64,000 nucleotides of DNA from Neostapfia colusana. Lineage: Eukaryota; Streptophyta; Magnoliopsida; Poales; Poaceae. Of the stretch, positions 23,174-33,801 are shown piece by piece. How positions within the stretch are numbered: the first letter of the stretch is position 1; each line of letters opens with the position of its first letter. The DNA is taken from assembly GCA_030760725.1 (NCBI GenBank), contig JASWHV010000019.1, positions 30,817,944-30,881,943 on the forward strand, read 5' to 3'. The translations under genes and the position numbers were made by a program. The notes beneath the pieces are model-generated. The model ran no database searches. It was not told the origin of the DNA and saw only the letters and a list, made by a program, of their open reading frames with translations.

Positions 23174-24434
23174 TCGCTAAGGTCGAGGAGGAACCCGAAG
23201 TCCTAGACTTCGTTACTCCGGAGGAACAGCTAGCCTACGACCAAGAGCAGCAAGGCAAGCCCCGGTTTGCATTAACCATTTTATAAATTTTTATTGTTTT
23301 GAGCACATACTTGTTTTCTTTATGTTGTGCATCAGAGTCTTGTTTGGAAACCCCACTGCATAGCCAAGAAAACCATGGGTTGGGGTTTAGGATTGCAAAC
23401 CCCGTTAGCCACTGCATTGCTAGGATAGAGTAGGATTCGGTACAAGTCGAGTAGTTGGAACTACTCGCGAGAATAGGCTAGAGGCACATTGCTCGGGTAG
23501 AGATAGCACATGAAACACATGGCAAGAAAATGAGACCGAGCGGAGAGTAAGGGCAGCAGGACTTTGGGGCCTGTGTGCTGTAGCTCCGCTTGTGTCGATT
23601 GAGGACCGAGCCGTGTGCGGGCCTGTTGAACAAGCTAGAACAGTACCGAAGACCTACCGGCTATATGGGAACCGGGAAACTGATGTAACTCGGGTAGCTG
23701 GGTATTGAGGCATTGCCCGTCGTTCAGAGGGTAGGTTGAGAGCTCGAGGTGTAAATCAGCTGGCGGCACAGAGATGCGCGTGCAGGGACCTCTTGCTCGG
23801 GACGATGGGACCGGTTCAATATTTGGCTAACGGGTGAAAGGTAGTCGCGTACGGCGTCCGTGATGGTTGTTGTAGGCAACATCGAGTACGGGCGTACGTG
23901 ACGGGTTGTTCGGGTAACCCTGCAGGTGTAAATCGATTATAATCGCCGTCCCTCGCGGTCAGTGAGTACCACTTGTTCACTGTACCGTGACGTAGAAAGA
24001 ACAGGCTAGTTACATGTTAAAATGTTGCTGATTGAAAGTTGGATATTGATTGTTAATGATATGTTGTAGCTTAGTGCTAACTAAAGTTCTTTTCAACTTT
24101 GGGCAAAGTACATGAGAGAAATGCGTTTCTTGTTTGATTGCGGCTCTCTCATGTGCCTTAGCGTAAAGTTCTCCACAACCTGCTGCTAAAACTTGAAAGT
24201 AAGGTTCTACTAATTAGGCGAGTCCTTGCAAATGATTTTTACCTCATGCAACCCATCACCCTCATATAGAAGTTTCATGTTTAGGTGAGACGGGTCAGAC
24301 TTGCTGAGCCTTCGTGCTCACTGCTTGTGTTTGAAGCTTTTGCAGGGTTCTATGAGGAAGGGACTCCCGAAGAGGAGACGGAACCCCAGGAGGGGAACCC
24401 CGTCGAGTGGGAGTCGTGCACGCCGCAGAGTTAG
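23174..24434 (+). other. LTR-internal split reading frame, C 5' LTR copy
   Basis: Block 1 (23174-23254) follows ATCATGTAG and encodes AKVEEEPEVLDFVTPEEQ and LAYDQEQQ. An intron-like 23255-24345 (1091 bp) starts GCAAGC and ends TTTTGCAG. Block 2 (24346-24434) encodes GFYEEGTPEEETEPQEG to ESCTPQS and stop. The frame is continuous over the join. Block 2 lies about 120 bp before the poly(A)-signal position, so the arrangement resembles the 3' end of a small gene contained in the LTR. The upstream exon and start codon are not identified. Confidence 0.62.
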
Positions 24435-24668
24435 TGTGCGAGTGTGCTAGCAAGGACACGTTCGAGGGCTGAACGTGCACTTGATGCTTAGTCTACGCCC
24501 GCGAGTGTGGACTAAACTTATTTTGATGTAAACATGTTAATAAACTTGTTTATGTAGTAAAGCTTCCGCTTCCGCTTTGTACCTTTGACGTGTGTTATAC
24601 GGTGTTGTGCAACGCAGCACCCCTCAGCGTGATCCTGGCTCGACAGGACCAGTGGGGTCGTGTCAGCG

Positions 24669-24680
24669 TGGTATCAGAGC
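24669..24680 (+). other. Element C primer-binding site (initiator tRNA-Met)
   Basis: TGGTATCAGAGC three bases after the LTR end (A and B have four). Confidence 0.93.
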
Positions 24681-26165
24681 TCGCTTGAGGTTTAACACAG
24701 TACAAAGGTCTTCTTTTTCAAAAATCCAGTGAGGAACGAGTTAGTAGCCCGTATAAGGATGTTATTAGTATATAGAAAGTGGCTTAGTAACCTATTTGTT
24801 ATGTCGGAAAATCGTGCATCTCGGGACGTTCATGTCTTGGGGGGTGCACGTAAGCGCTGTCCACCAGTGCGCACAAGCTGAAGGGTGGAGCCCCACGGGT
24901 GGCAGGTAACCCGACCCGCTTTGATATCCTCTACGACTCTTCATGTCGTTTGGGGTATTCGAGCAACGTCTGTCCCTGGCGTGCGTGGTGCAACATGGGA
25001 GACCACGTCACGTGGTCTGAAACGTGAACACGTAACTCAAGGCGTGTTTGGCTTGAGAACATCCGGGCGAGTGATGACGGCCGGGTGTACAAACTGTATG
25101 GATTCCGGGCTCGGTGTGCAGCCGAGTCTGATGATTGGTTGAATTTCTGCAGGTAGCCTTACCACGAAACGGTAGACGTGTAGCATCCGTGTGCGAGTGA
25201 CGAGTAGTGCCACTGAACTAACGAAGCCGGCTAAATCCGGTATAGGTTTTTCCTTTGTGAGGACGTAGTACCGACATAATCTGGTGACGCCTCGACGTCA
25301 CACCCAACTAAATGAACAACTTCATTTAAAAACTTGAAGGTTTTGATCCAAAGTAGTAAAACTTGATGTAACTCCTTCCCTTGAACAGGATATTCAAAGT
25401 TAATAAGTTTTCAACTTATAGGATGTTAAGGACAGAGCACTCTGTTTTCAGCTAAATCAAGGCTGAAGTTAATCAGAGGTTAGAGGTTGAGTTCTTTCGA
25501 GGTTGGGGTCGTATGATACATTTCTGGAAAGCTTTGGAGGAGCTTTACAACTTTTCTGTTGAGTTCCAGAGGTGTTTCATCCCTTAACCACTCGAAAAAT
25601 GCAGTAGAGTTGAAACTGTCCAGAAAACAGGACGGAGCAAAGACTCTCTGTAGACTCTCTGTAAATTAAGCATAACTTCCTGCATAAAAATCCAAAAATA
25701 GAAAATGAGGTGGTTCTGGGAAGCTTATGAGATGGGTTACAACTTTGTAACAGAAAGTTTTGTCAGATTAGGAACAGAATTAACTGGAATTCTTGGATCA
25801 AATCAGTACCTAAGGCAGGGAGGTGCTGTCCAATTGTTTCCAGAAATTCTGTTAACTTTGACATCTCATAACTTTTGAACCAGAGCAGATCTTAGGCCAA
25901 CCAAATACTTTCTGGAAAGCTATTGAAGTTAACTTTAACTTTGATGTTGAGCTCCAGGACTGGTTTCGCTTTTAACCTGGCCTAAATCAGATTGATATGG
26001 AAACTGGTCAGGGCTGTCATGGTAACAGCAGATCAGCAGTCAAATTTGTTTAAAAATTTGAACTATGTTTCCAAGTGTTATGGGTTCAATGACATATCTT
26101 ATGTTATAACTCAATGGTTTACTGTTTAAATAAATATTTGACATTTCTCAAATATATTTTTACAG
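24681..26165 (+). other. Element C untranslated leader
   Basis: About 1.49 kb with no gene, collinear with the leaders of A and B. It ends TTTTTACAG directly before the aORF ATG. Cis signals for packaging of the genomic RNA would be expected here; none can be named from sequence. Confidence 0.65.
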
Positions 26166-26585
26166 ATGGCAGCAGATAAACGGTTGGAGAACGGGTGGGT
26201 AGTTTCCCACTGCTCTGACCGTAGCGGCTACCCGGAAGCATTGTGGCAAATGCTCCAATATTTCGGGTACAACCAAAGGCCGCAATACTTCGCCAAGGAA
26301 GAAGGCGAAGAGGGGAACAAGACGTGGACGATCCATGTCGAGGTTTCCGCAGGGCCTACGCCACCCGGTTGGGTGCCATTCACCGTCACGGTGAGAGGAA
26401 GACAACCGGAAGGGATGTGGCAAGTGGCAGCCCGTGACACTATGTCACGTTTCTGCCAACTACACGTACAGGCTATGGAGGGAACTCCATACGCACTCAT
26501 TCCGGTGGAGGGACGAGCTCAGCATGTGTGGGAAGATTTCAGCAAGCGTAATGGTCTCCAAAGCACCATTATGCTTAGCGGGTAG
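26166..26585 (+). pseudogene. Element C aORF, truncated by internal deletion
   Basis: The first 123 or so codons match the A and B aORFs (start MAADKRLENGW, through TWTIHVEV to VEGRAQHVWE). At 26528-26536 the sequence jumps into protease and runs out of frame to a stop at 26583-26585. The coiled-coil and acidic tail are gone. If translated, it would yield the N-terminal domain plus about 16 unrelated residues. Confidence 0.88.
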
Positions 26586-29500
26586 AGTGTACCCCACGTC
26601 TCTCATTATCTTAGAGGGACAGAAGGTCGATGTCATCCTAGGGATGTCGTGGTTAACCCGCCACGGCGCTGTTCTAGACACCGTCCTCCGAGTCGTGCAC
26701 TTAAACTCAGAAGTGCACGGTTCTCACTCATTATTTCTGGACAGTCCAGAAATAAAACTTCCAAGTGTCTATCAAGCCACAACCATCAGGTTGGAAGACA
26801 TTCCAGTGGTCCGAGAATTCCCTGATGTATTCCCGGATGATTTGCCGGGGATGCCACCCGATAGAGAGGTGGAGTTCAAGATTGAACTTACACCGGGAAC
26901 CATGCCAATATCCCGAAGGCCGTACAAGATGGCGCCCAAGGAGTTGGCTGAACTGAAGACTCAGCTCACGGACCTTCTGGAGAAGGGTTTTATTAGGCCG
27001 AGCTCCTCGCCATGGGGCTGTTCGGCATTATTTGTCAAAAAGAAGGATGAAACGTTGCGGCTTTGCGTGGACTACCGTCCATTAAATGCCGTAACCATCA
27101 AGAACAAGTACCCGTTGCCACGGATCGACATGTTGTTTGATCAGTTGGTCGAAGCAAAGGTCTTTTCCAAGATGGATTTAAGATCCGGGTACCATCAGAT
27201 TAAGATCAGGGCTGAGGACATTCCAAAGACAGCTTTTTCGACAAGGTACGGACTTTATGAGTACCTGGTCATGTCCTTCGGCCTCACCAATGCTCCAGCT
27301 CACTTCATGTACTTAATGAACTCGGTGTTCATGCCGGAGCTGGACAAGTTTGTCGTGGTCTTCATCGACGACATCCTGGTATATTCCAAGTCGGAGGAAG
27401 ATCACAAGAAACATCTGCGTATAGTCTTGCAACGGCTGCGGGATCACAAGTTATACGCAAAGTTCAGCAAATGCGAATTTTGGATATCGCAAGTGCCTTT
27501 CCTCGGGCATATCATCTCGGCGGAGGGTATCGCTGTGGACCCGAGCAAAATCACGCAAGTGCTGAATTGGAAATCCCCGAGAACTGTTCATGAGGTACGG
27601 AGTTTCCTCGGACTCGCGGGATATTATCGGAGGTTCATTCCGAACTTCTCGAAGATTGCCAAGCCAATGACAGAGCTGCTAAAGAAGGCTACCAAATATG
27701 TTTGGAGTCCAGCATGTGAAGCAGCATTCAAGGCTTTAGTCAAGCACCTAACATCAGCACCGGTTTTGGCGCAGCCAGACACAACAAAACCGTTCGATGT
27801 GTACTGCGATGCATCCGGCATTGGGCTCGGATGTGTGCTGATGCAAGACCGAAGAGTGGTTGCGTATGGATCACGACAGCTTAGGAACCATGAGCAAAAT
27901 TATCCAACTCACGATTTGGAGCTCGCTGCCGTGGTACTTGCACTGAAAATGTGGAGGCACTACCTACTCGGTAACCTCGTACATTTATATACCGACCACA
28001 AAAGCCTCAAGTACATCTTCACTCAGAAGGAGCTGAACATGAGGCAACGAAGATGGTTGGAACTGATAAAGGATTACGAGATAGAGATCCATTATCATCC
28101 GGGCAAGGCAAACGTTGTGGCAGACGCGCTAAGCCGCAAGTCACACGTCAATAATCTGACCATCACACCGTTGGAAGAGAGCGAACCACCACTACATGTG
28201 ATTCCACATGGAGCTCTCTACAACCTAGCTTTGATCCCCACCATCCGTGAAGAGATAGCGGCAGCCCAGAAGAATGACAAGGGCATGTCACATTTGCGGA
28301 GACGTGTAGACAGTGGGGAGTTGAAATGTTTCCGGAAGGACGGAGACGGCGTCCTATGGTTCAAGGACCGGATCGTCGTACCCCGAAACCCGGAGTTACG
28401 GAAGAAAATCTTTGATGAGGCTCACTTATCAAAGTTTTCTATTCACCCCGGCAGCAACAAGATGTATCAAGAACTCAGAAGCAAGTTTTGGTGGACACGG
28501 ATGAAGCGAGAGACTGCAAAATACGTGTCCGAGTGTGATACATGTCGACGGGTGAAGGCAGACCACATGCGGAAACCGGGACTGCTGCAACCACTGGGCA
28601 TTCCTGCCTGGAAGTGGGAGGACGTGAGCATGGATTTCGTCGTCGGTTTACCCACCACCTTACAGAAACATGATTCTGTGTGGGTGATCGTCGATCGGCT
28701 CACCAAAGTTGCCCATTTCATCCCGGTCAACACCAACTACAACGCCAAGAAGTACGCTGAACTGTACATCTCACGGATCCTATGCTTATATGGCGTACCC
28801 CGTACCATCGTATCGGACCGGGGCACTTTATTTGTGTCCCGTTTTTGGGAGCAGCTACACGCTGCCTTGGGGACGAAGCTGATCCGTAGTTCAGCCTACC
28901 ACCCGCAGACGGATGGGCAAACGGAGCGGGTAAATCAAATCCTAGAAGACATGCTACGAGCTTGCGCTATCGACCACGGCAAGAATTGGGATGATCACTT
29001 GCCATTAGCCGAGTTCTCGTACAACAATGGGTACCAAGCCAGCATCAAGATGGCGCCCTACGAGGCGCTATACGGCAGGAGATGCCGCACACCACTGAAC
29101 TGGTGTGAATCTGGCGAGAGGGTTACCTTCGGGATTGATCTTGTCAACAACGCGGAAGAAAAGGTTCGATTAATTCAAGCGAACCTAAAAGCCGCTCAAT
29201 CCCGACAGAAACAGTATGCGGACCGGAGGAGGCGCCCATTACAATTCGAAGTTGGAGATCACGTATACCTACGAGTGTCTCCAATGAAGGGCGTAAACAG
29301 ATTTGGGGTGAGAAGAAAGTTAGCACCCCGATTCATCGGTCCATTCCAGATTACCGAAAGATGTGGATCGGTGGCATACCGGCTAAGATTACCAGAAGCA
29401 CTTTCCGGTGTGCACGACGTCTTTCACATTTCCCAGCTGAGGAAGTGTCTCAAGCTATCAACTACCGTTCAGCTGGAAGACATTGAAGAACTGCAACCGG

Positions 29501-29682
29501 ATCTCACCTATCGGGAGGAACCGGTGCAGATTATTGATGAAAAGGCCCGAACCACACGCAACCGTACGTTGTGGTTCTACAAGGTTCTATGGAGTAATCA
29601 CTCCATGGACGAAGCGACATGGGAGAGCGAAGAATTCCTTCGCACTAACTACCCCGACTTTTTCACATCGCATATTCGGTAA
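26434..29682 (+). CDS. Element C Pol: partial protease, RT, RNase H, integrase, chromodomain
   Basis: An open frame of 1082 codons; only the part from about residue 34 is pol, since the first Met lies in a different frame of the aORF remnant and the true start is unknown. The protease lacks its DSGA active site but keeps the C-terminal VDVILGMSW. RT runs from FIRPSSSPWG (~185) with FIDD at 310-313. RNase H has D459 and D521. Integrase has the zinc residues H664, H671, C701 and C704 and the triad D734, D795 and E831 with the normal D-35-E spacing. The chromodomain spans about 1028-1070. No stop or frameshift interrupts these domains. Gag and a working protease would have to come from another element. 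Confidence 0.92.
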   Translation: MTLCHVSANYTYRLWRELHTHSFRWRDELSMCGKISASVMVSKAPLCLAGRVYPTSLIILEGQKVDVILGMSWLTRHGAVLDTVLRVVHLNSEVHGSHSLFLDSPEIKLPSVYQATTIRLEDIPVVREFPDVFPDDLPGMPPDREVEFKIELTPGTMPISRRPYKMAPKELAELKTQLTDLLEKGFIRPSSSPWGCSALFVKKKDETLRLCVDYRPLNAVTIKNKYPLPRIDMLFDQLVEAKVFSKMDLRSGYHQIKIRAEDIPKTAFSTRYGLYEYLVMSFGLTNAPAHFMYLMNSVFMPELDKFVVVFIDDILVYSKSEEDHKKHLRIVLQRLRDHKLYAKFSKCEFWISQVPFLGHIISAEGIAVDPSKITQVLNWKSPRTVHEVRSFLGLAGYYRRFIPNFSKIAKPMTELLKKATKYVWSPACEAAFKALVKHLTSAPVLAQPDTTKPFDVYCDASGIGLGCVLMQDRRVVAYGSRQLRNHEQNYPTHDLELAAVVLALKMWRHYLLGNLVHLYTDHKSLKYIFTQKELNMRQRRWLELIKDYEIEIHYHPGKANVVADALSRKSHVNNLTITPLEESEPPLHVIPHGALYNLALIPTIREEIAAAQKNDKGMSHLRRRVDSGELKCFRKDGDGVLWFKDRIVVPRNPELRKKIFDEAHLSKFSIHPGSNKMYQELRSKFWWTRMKRETAKYVSECDTCRRVKADHMRKPGLLQPLGIPAWKWEDVSMDFVVGLPTTLQKHDSVWVIVDRLTKVAHFIPVNTNYNAKKYAELYISRILCLYGVPRTIVSDRGTLFVSRFWEQLHAALGTKLIRSSAYHPQTDGQTERVNQILEDMLRACAIDHGKNWDDHLPLAEFSYNNGYQASIKMAPYEALYGRRCRTPLNWCESGERVTFGIDLVNNAEEKVRLIQANLKAAQSRQKQYADRRRRPLQFEVGDHVYLRVSPMKGVNRFGVRRKLAPRFIGPFQITERCGSVAYRLRLPEALSGVHDVFHISQLRKCLKLSTTVQLEDIEELQPDLTYREEPVQIIDEKARTTRNRTLWFYKVLWSNHSMDEATWESEEFLRTNYPDFFTSHIR

Positions 29683-29738
29683 AATTTCCACTGTCCTCTC
29701 TCTCATTTCACCTTATAATCTCGGGACGAGATTCTTTT

Positions 29739-29751
29739 AAGGGGGGAGGAA
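29739..29751 (+). other. Element C polypurine tract
   Basis: AAGGGGGGAGGAA directly upstream of the 3' LTR, the plus-strand primer site. Confidence 0.9.
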
Positions 29752-32700
29752 TGTAAGGGCCTCAGTTTTTGACACTCATTTGCAGTGTTCATCACCACAC
29801 CACACACCTCATTTGAGGAAGAATGATGAACACAAATAAAGAGCAAGTAACAATTATCAACATGCTCATTAGGGAACAAACTCACATATTGCAAAAGTGG
29901 TACTTCCCACATGTGATATAGATGGGCTGGACATATGAAAACTCCTACACTTTGCTAAGGATGTCCATGCCAAGTTCCACCCAAATTCAAAACCTTTTTG
30001 AGGTCATTTTGGGTATGGTTAGGAAGGGGACAGTTTGAAACCATATTCAAATTCAAACTGTTTTCACCCACTGAATTTGAAAGTGGAAGGCATATTTTTG
30101 CTCAGCACATTTTTGTGAGCTCACACACCAATTTTCACTCCATTTGGAGTTGATCTTGACATGAGCTAAGGGAGAGAAATTCAAACTTTATTTGAATTTC
30201 AAACTGCACTTGTGCTGAAATTCATTCAAACCAAACCTCATTTGAACTTTGATCAATTCAAATGGCTCTTGGGTGAATAATTTGAATTGCCAAGGGTAGA
30301 ATAGGGTTCACTGTTTACCACAGCTGTTAGGAATAAATTTCAGAGGTTAAAAGAGAAGTGGGACCCACATGTCAGCCTCAGCCTCAAAGCAAACCGACTG
30401 AAACACAGTTCAGTCGGTTCCCGGCAGCTGTGCGCGCGCGCCACCGAAGGGGGCAGCCGGCGCCAGCTCCTGCTGCGTGCCCCAAGCCGGAGACCAGACC
30501 GCCGGGCTATTTATTCCCTCCCCGGTGTGCTTCAGTCGCCATTCCTCGAGCTGCCGACGCACACGACTTGTTTTCCCACTGCCATCGCCGCCGCTCGAGT
30601 TCCTGCTTGATCAAGCCGATCGCAGCTCCCTCTTTCCATTCCAAGGTCCCAGCAAGGTACTAGCAACCATCCTCCATCCTTCCCATTGATAGAAATCGAT
30701 TGAAACCGAGTGATATCGGCTGTGCCGAAAGATCAAACTCGGAACTGGAAACCGCCGCACCTCGGGCTCTCGTGGACAGCCCAACCTGGGCGTTGTCACG
30801 CCCGAGCCAAGGCACCCTTGGACGCGCAAGTGATCGGTGCTGCTCATCCCCGAGCCACAGCTCGAGTGGTTGCTCACCGGCGGCGAATTTCCATTTTTCC
30901 CCTTTCTGTGTGCAGAACGACCCTCGGGTACGATTCTGTTTAATTCGTGCTCTAGAAAGGATTAGAGGGCCTCAGGCCACTCCCACACGAACTAGACACG
31001 GTGACGCACAAGTTGCCTTCACAACTCTGGGCCGGAGAACTTCTGTGCCCGGCGTAATTCAAGGTCTACTAATGGCGGAACGCACGGGGGGTATCGGGCG
31101 CACGGTGAGGACCTATTTCGGGCCTTCCCCGAGCTGCCCCGAGTTCATGTCGACCTTCTCTGAGGTCCACTGATGCTCCCCGACCGGTTTCCCAAGTAGC
31201 TGAGGCACTAGGAGCATCAGCCGACATGGCCGAAGTCGTTCCGATATGGCGGCTCGTCGCCGACCATGCTCCGGCCGTTGTCATGAGCAGCTGACCCTCG
31301 GATCATGTTCCCCAAGTAAAAGTAGGCAGGGGCGGCCAGAATCAAGAAGTTTGAAGCTGTACAGCAGCCGGCGGCGAGCTCTCCGGCGAGGTCCCTCGGC
31401 GGCGGAGCGCGGGTGTCGCGAGGTTGAAGAAGGGGGTGGACCCCAGCTGTCAGCGGCCGATATTTTGAATCGGGATCCGGCTGCGGCCGGGATCGGGTGT
31501 GCTGGCGCGCAAAAGCCTTGTGGGCCGCGGTGTGCTGTCGCTTCGGCGTGCGACGCGTGTCCCCTGGGCCCACGCGCGAGTTTAAACTTTTCCCCGATTT
31601 TCAGATTTCCTTCAAACTTCAAATCCTTATAACTTTGGCTAGAAAGCTCCAAATTGAGTGAACCAAATTTTGCTGGATTCATCTCTTTGAGTACTTTCCA
31701 AAAAATCAAGTGTCACTTCATGAAATTCCCTAATTCTCCAGAATTAATTCCTTAATGTTTAAACTGTTAGGAATTTTAACTGGAGAATCCTTTGGCGGAA
31801 AATCCTGAAATTTTGCTGAGATGTTCACCAAAATATCATTGAGCTACCATAAAAATTTCAGATCCATTTGAGCTCATTTAGTCCACCTAATGGTGTGATT
31901 AGTAAAACTGTTCCAGAGAAAATAGAAAATGTTCAGAAACATTTTCAGAATTTTCTCTGAAATTGTTTAGCTCATATCTTTAGTTAGAGACTTCCAAATT
32001 AAGTGAGACCAATTCCATTAGAACCCTCTGAAAATCTAGTTTTCAGAAAGTCATAGTTTGTTTCATGAAACTACCTAGAACACCCTAAAAGCCTTTAATT
32101 AAGGTCAAGGACATAATTATTTGTGGAGGGCTCAAATGAGCTTTGCTGCAACTAAAACTTGACCAAGTCTCTGTTTAGGTTGTAACCAAGCCACAGTAAA
32201 AGTTTCACAGTCATTAGGTCTATCTAGTAAAGGTTATAGACTTCACAACTTCAAAGTTAATACAAAAGCATTTAATTAATACATACATTGTTCTTATCAT
32301 GTAGTCGCTAAGGTCGAGGAGGAACCCGAAGTCCTAGACTTCGTTACTCCGGAGGAACAGCTAGCCTACGACCAAGAGCAGCAAGGCAAGCCCCGGTTTG
32401 CATTAACCATTTTATAAATTTTTATTGTTTTGAGCACATACTTGTTTTCTTTATGTTGTGCATCAGAGTCTTGTTTGGAAACCCCACTGCATAGCCAAGA
32501 AAACCATGGGTTGGGGTTTAGGATTGCAAACCCCGTTAGCCACTGCATTGCTAGGATAGAGTAGGATTCGGTACAAGTCGAGTAGTTGGAACTACTCGCG
32601 AGAATAGGCTAGAGGCACATTGCTCGGGTAGAGATAGCACATGAAACACATGGCAAGAAAATGAGACCGAGCGGAGAGTAAGGGCAGCAGGACTTTGGGG

Positions 32701-33796
32701 CCTGTGTGCTGTAGCTCCGCTTGTGTCGATTGAGGACCGAGCCGTGTGCGGGCCTGTTGAACAAGCTAGAACAGTACCGAAGACCTACCGGCTATATGGG
32801 AACCGGGAAACTGATGTAACTCGGGTAGCTGGGTATTGAGGCATTGCCCGTCGTTCAGAGGGTAGGTTGAGAGCTCGAGGTGTAAATCAGCTGGCGGCAC
32901 AGAGATGCGCGTGCAGGGACCTCTTGCTCGGGACGATGGGACCGGTTCAATATTTGGCTAACGGGTGAAAGGTAGTCGCGTACGGCGTCCGTGATGGTTG
33001 TTGTAGGCAACATCGAGTACGGGCGTACGTGACGGGTTGTTCGGGTAACCCTGCAGGTGTAAATCGATTATAATCGCCGTCCCTCGCGGTCAGTGAGTAC
33101 CACTTGTTCACTGTACCGTGACGTAGAAAGAACAGGCTAGTTACATGTTAAAATGTTGCTGATTGAAAGTTGGATATTGATTGTTAATGATATGTTGTAG
33201 CTTAGTGCTAACTAAAGTTCTTTTCAACTTTGGGCAAAGTACATGAGAGAAATGCGTTTCTTGTTTGATTGCGGCTCTCTCATGTGCCTTAGCGTAAAGT
33301 TCTCCACAACCTGCTGCTAAAACTTGAAAGTAAGGTTCTACTAATTAGGCGAGTCCTTGCAAATGATTTTTACCTCATGCAACCCATCACCCTCATATAG
33401 AAGTTTCATGTTTAGGTGAGACGGGTCAGACTTGCTGAGCCTTCGTGCTCACTGCTTGTGTTTGAAGCTTTTGCAGGGTTCTATGAGGAAGGGACTCCCG
33501 AAGAGGAGACGGAACCCCAGGAGGGGAACCCCGTCGAGTGGGAGTCGTGCACGCCGCAGAGTTAGTGTGCGAGTGTGCTAGCAAGGACACGTTCGAGGGC
33601 TGAACGTGCACTTGATGCTTAGTCTACGCCCGCGAGTGTGGACTAAACTTATTTTGATGTAAACATGTTAATAAACTTGTTTATGTAGTAAAGCTTCCGC
33701 TTCCGCTTTGTACCTTTGACGTGTGTTATACGGTGTTGTGCAACGCAGCACCCCTCAGCGTGATCCTGGCTCGACAGGACCAGTGGGGTCGTGTCA
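29752..33796 (+). repeat. Element C 3' LTR (4045 bp)
   Basis: Same length as the 5' copy. I found one base difference (T instead of G in the TTCATCTCTTTG context, near 31682). TATA-like TATTTATT is at 30508-30515 and the candidate GT-AG intron at 30657-30915. The end GTGTCA is followed by the ACTGG target duplication and B gag. Confidence 0.95.
32305..33565 (+). other. LTR-internal split reading frame, C 3' LTR copy
   Basis: Identical to the 5' LTR copy: block 1 at 32305-32385, GC-AG intron-like 32386-33476, block 2 at 33477-33565 with TAG stop. Being in the 3' LTR, transcripts started here could read into the interrupted B gag if the LTR poly(A) signal is bypassed. Confidence 0.6.
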
Positions 33797-33801
33797 ACTG
33801 G
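33797..33801. repeat. Target-site duplication of element C, right copy
   Basis: ACTGG, matching 20616-20620. Confidence 0.96.

Larger units (their letters stand above)
20621..24665 (+). repeat. Element C 5' LTR (4045 bp)
   Basis: Starts TGTAAGGG and ends GTGTCA. It carries a TATA-like TATTTATT at 21377-21384, a candidate GT-AG intron at 21526-21784, coding-like blocks at 23174-23254 and 24346-24434, and an AGTAAA in place of AATAAA near the end. The central 22115-22501 frame is open in C and in both B LTRs but has no recognisable features; I treat it as chance in GC-rich sequence. Confidence 0.95.
20621..33796 (+). mobile_element. Element C: very young, gag-less chromovirus-type retrotransposon (13,176 bp)
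   Basis: Two 4045 bp LTRs, perfect ACTGG duplications, PBS, leader, truncated aORF, an intact 1082-codon pol frame and a polypurine tract. Line-by-line comparison of the LTRs showed one difference (G at the TTCAGCTC site near 22541, T in the 3' copy). Compared with B, about 2.27 kb is missing between mid-aORF and mid-protease, removing the rest of the aORF, all of gag and the protease active site. The join at 26528-26536 is a 9 bp microhomology (GTGGGAAGA) shared by both parents. C cannot make its own Gag, so it is non-autonomous unless the deletion followed insertion. Confidence 0.95.
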
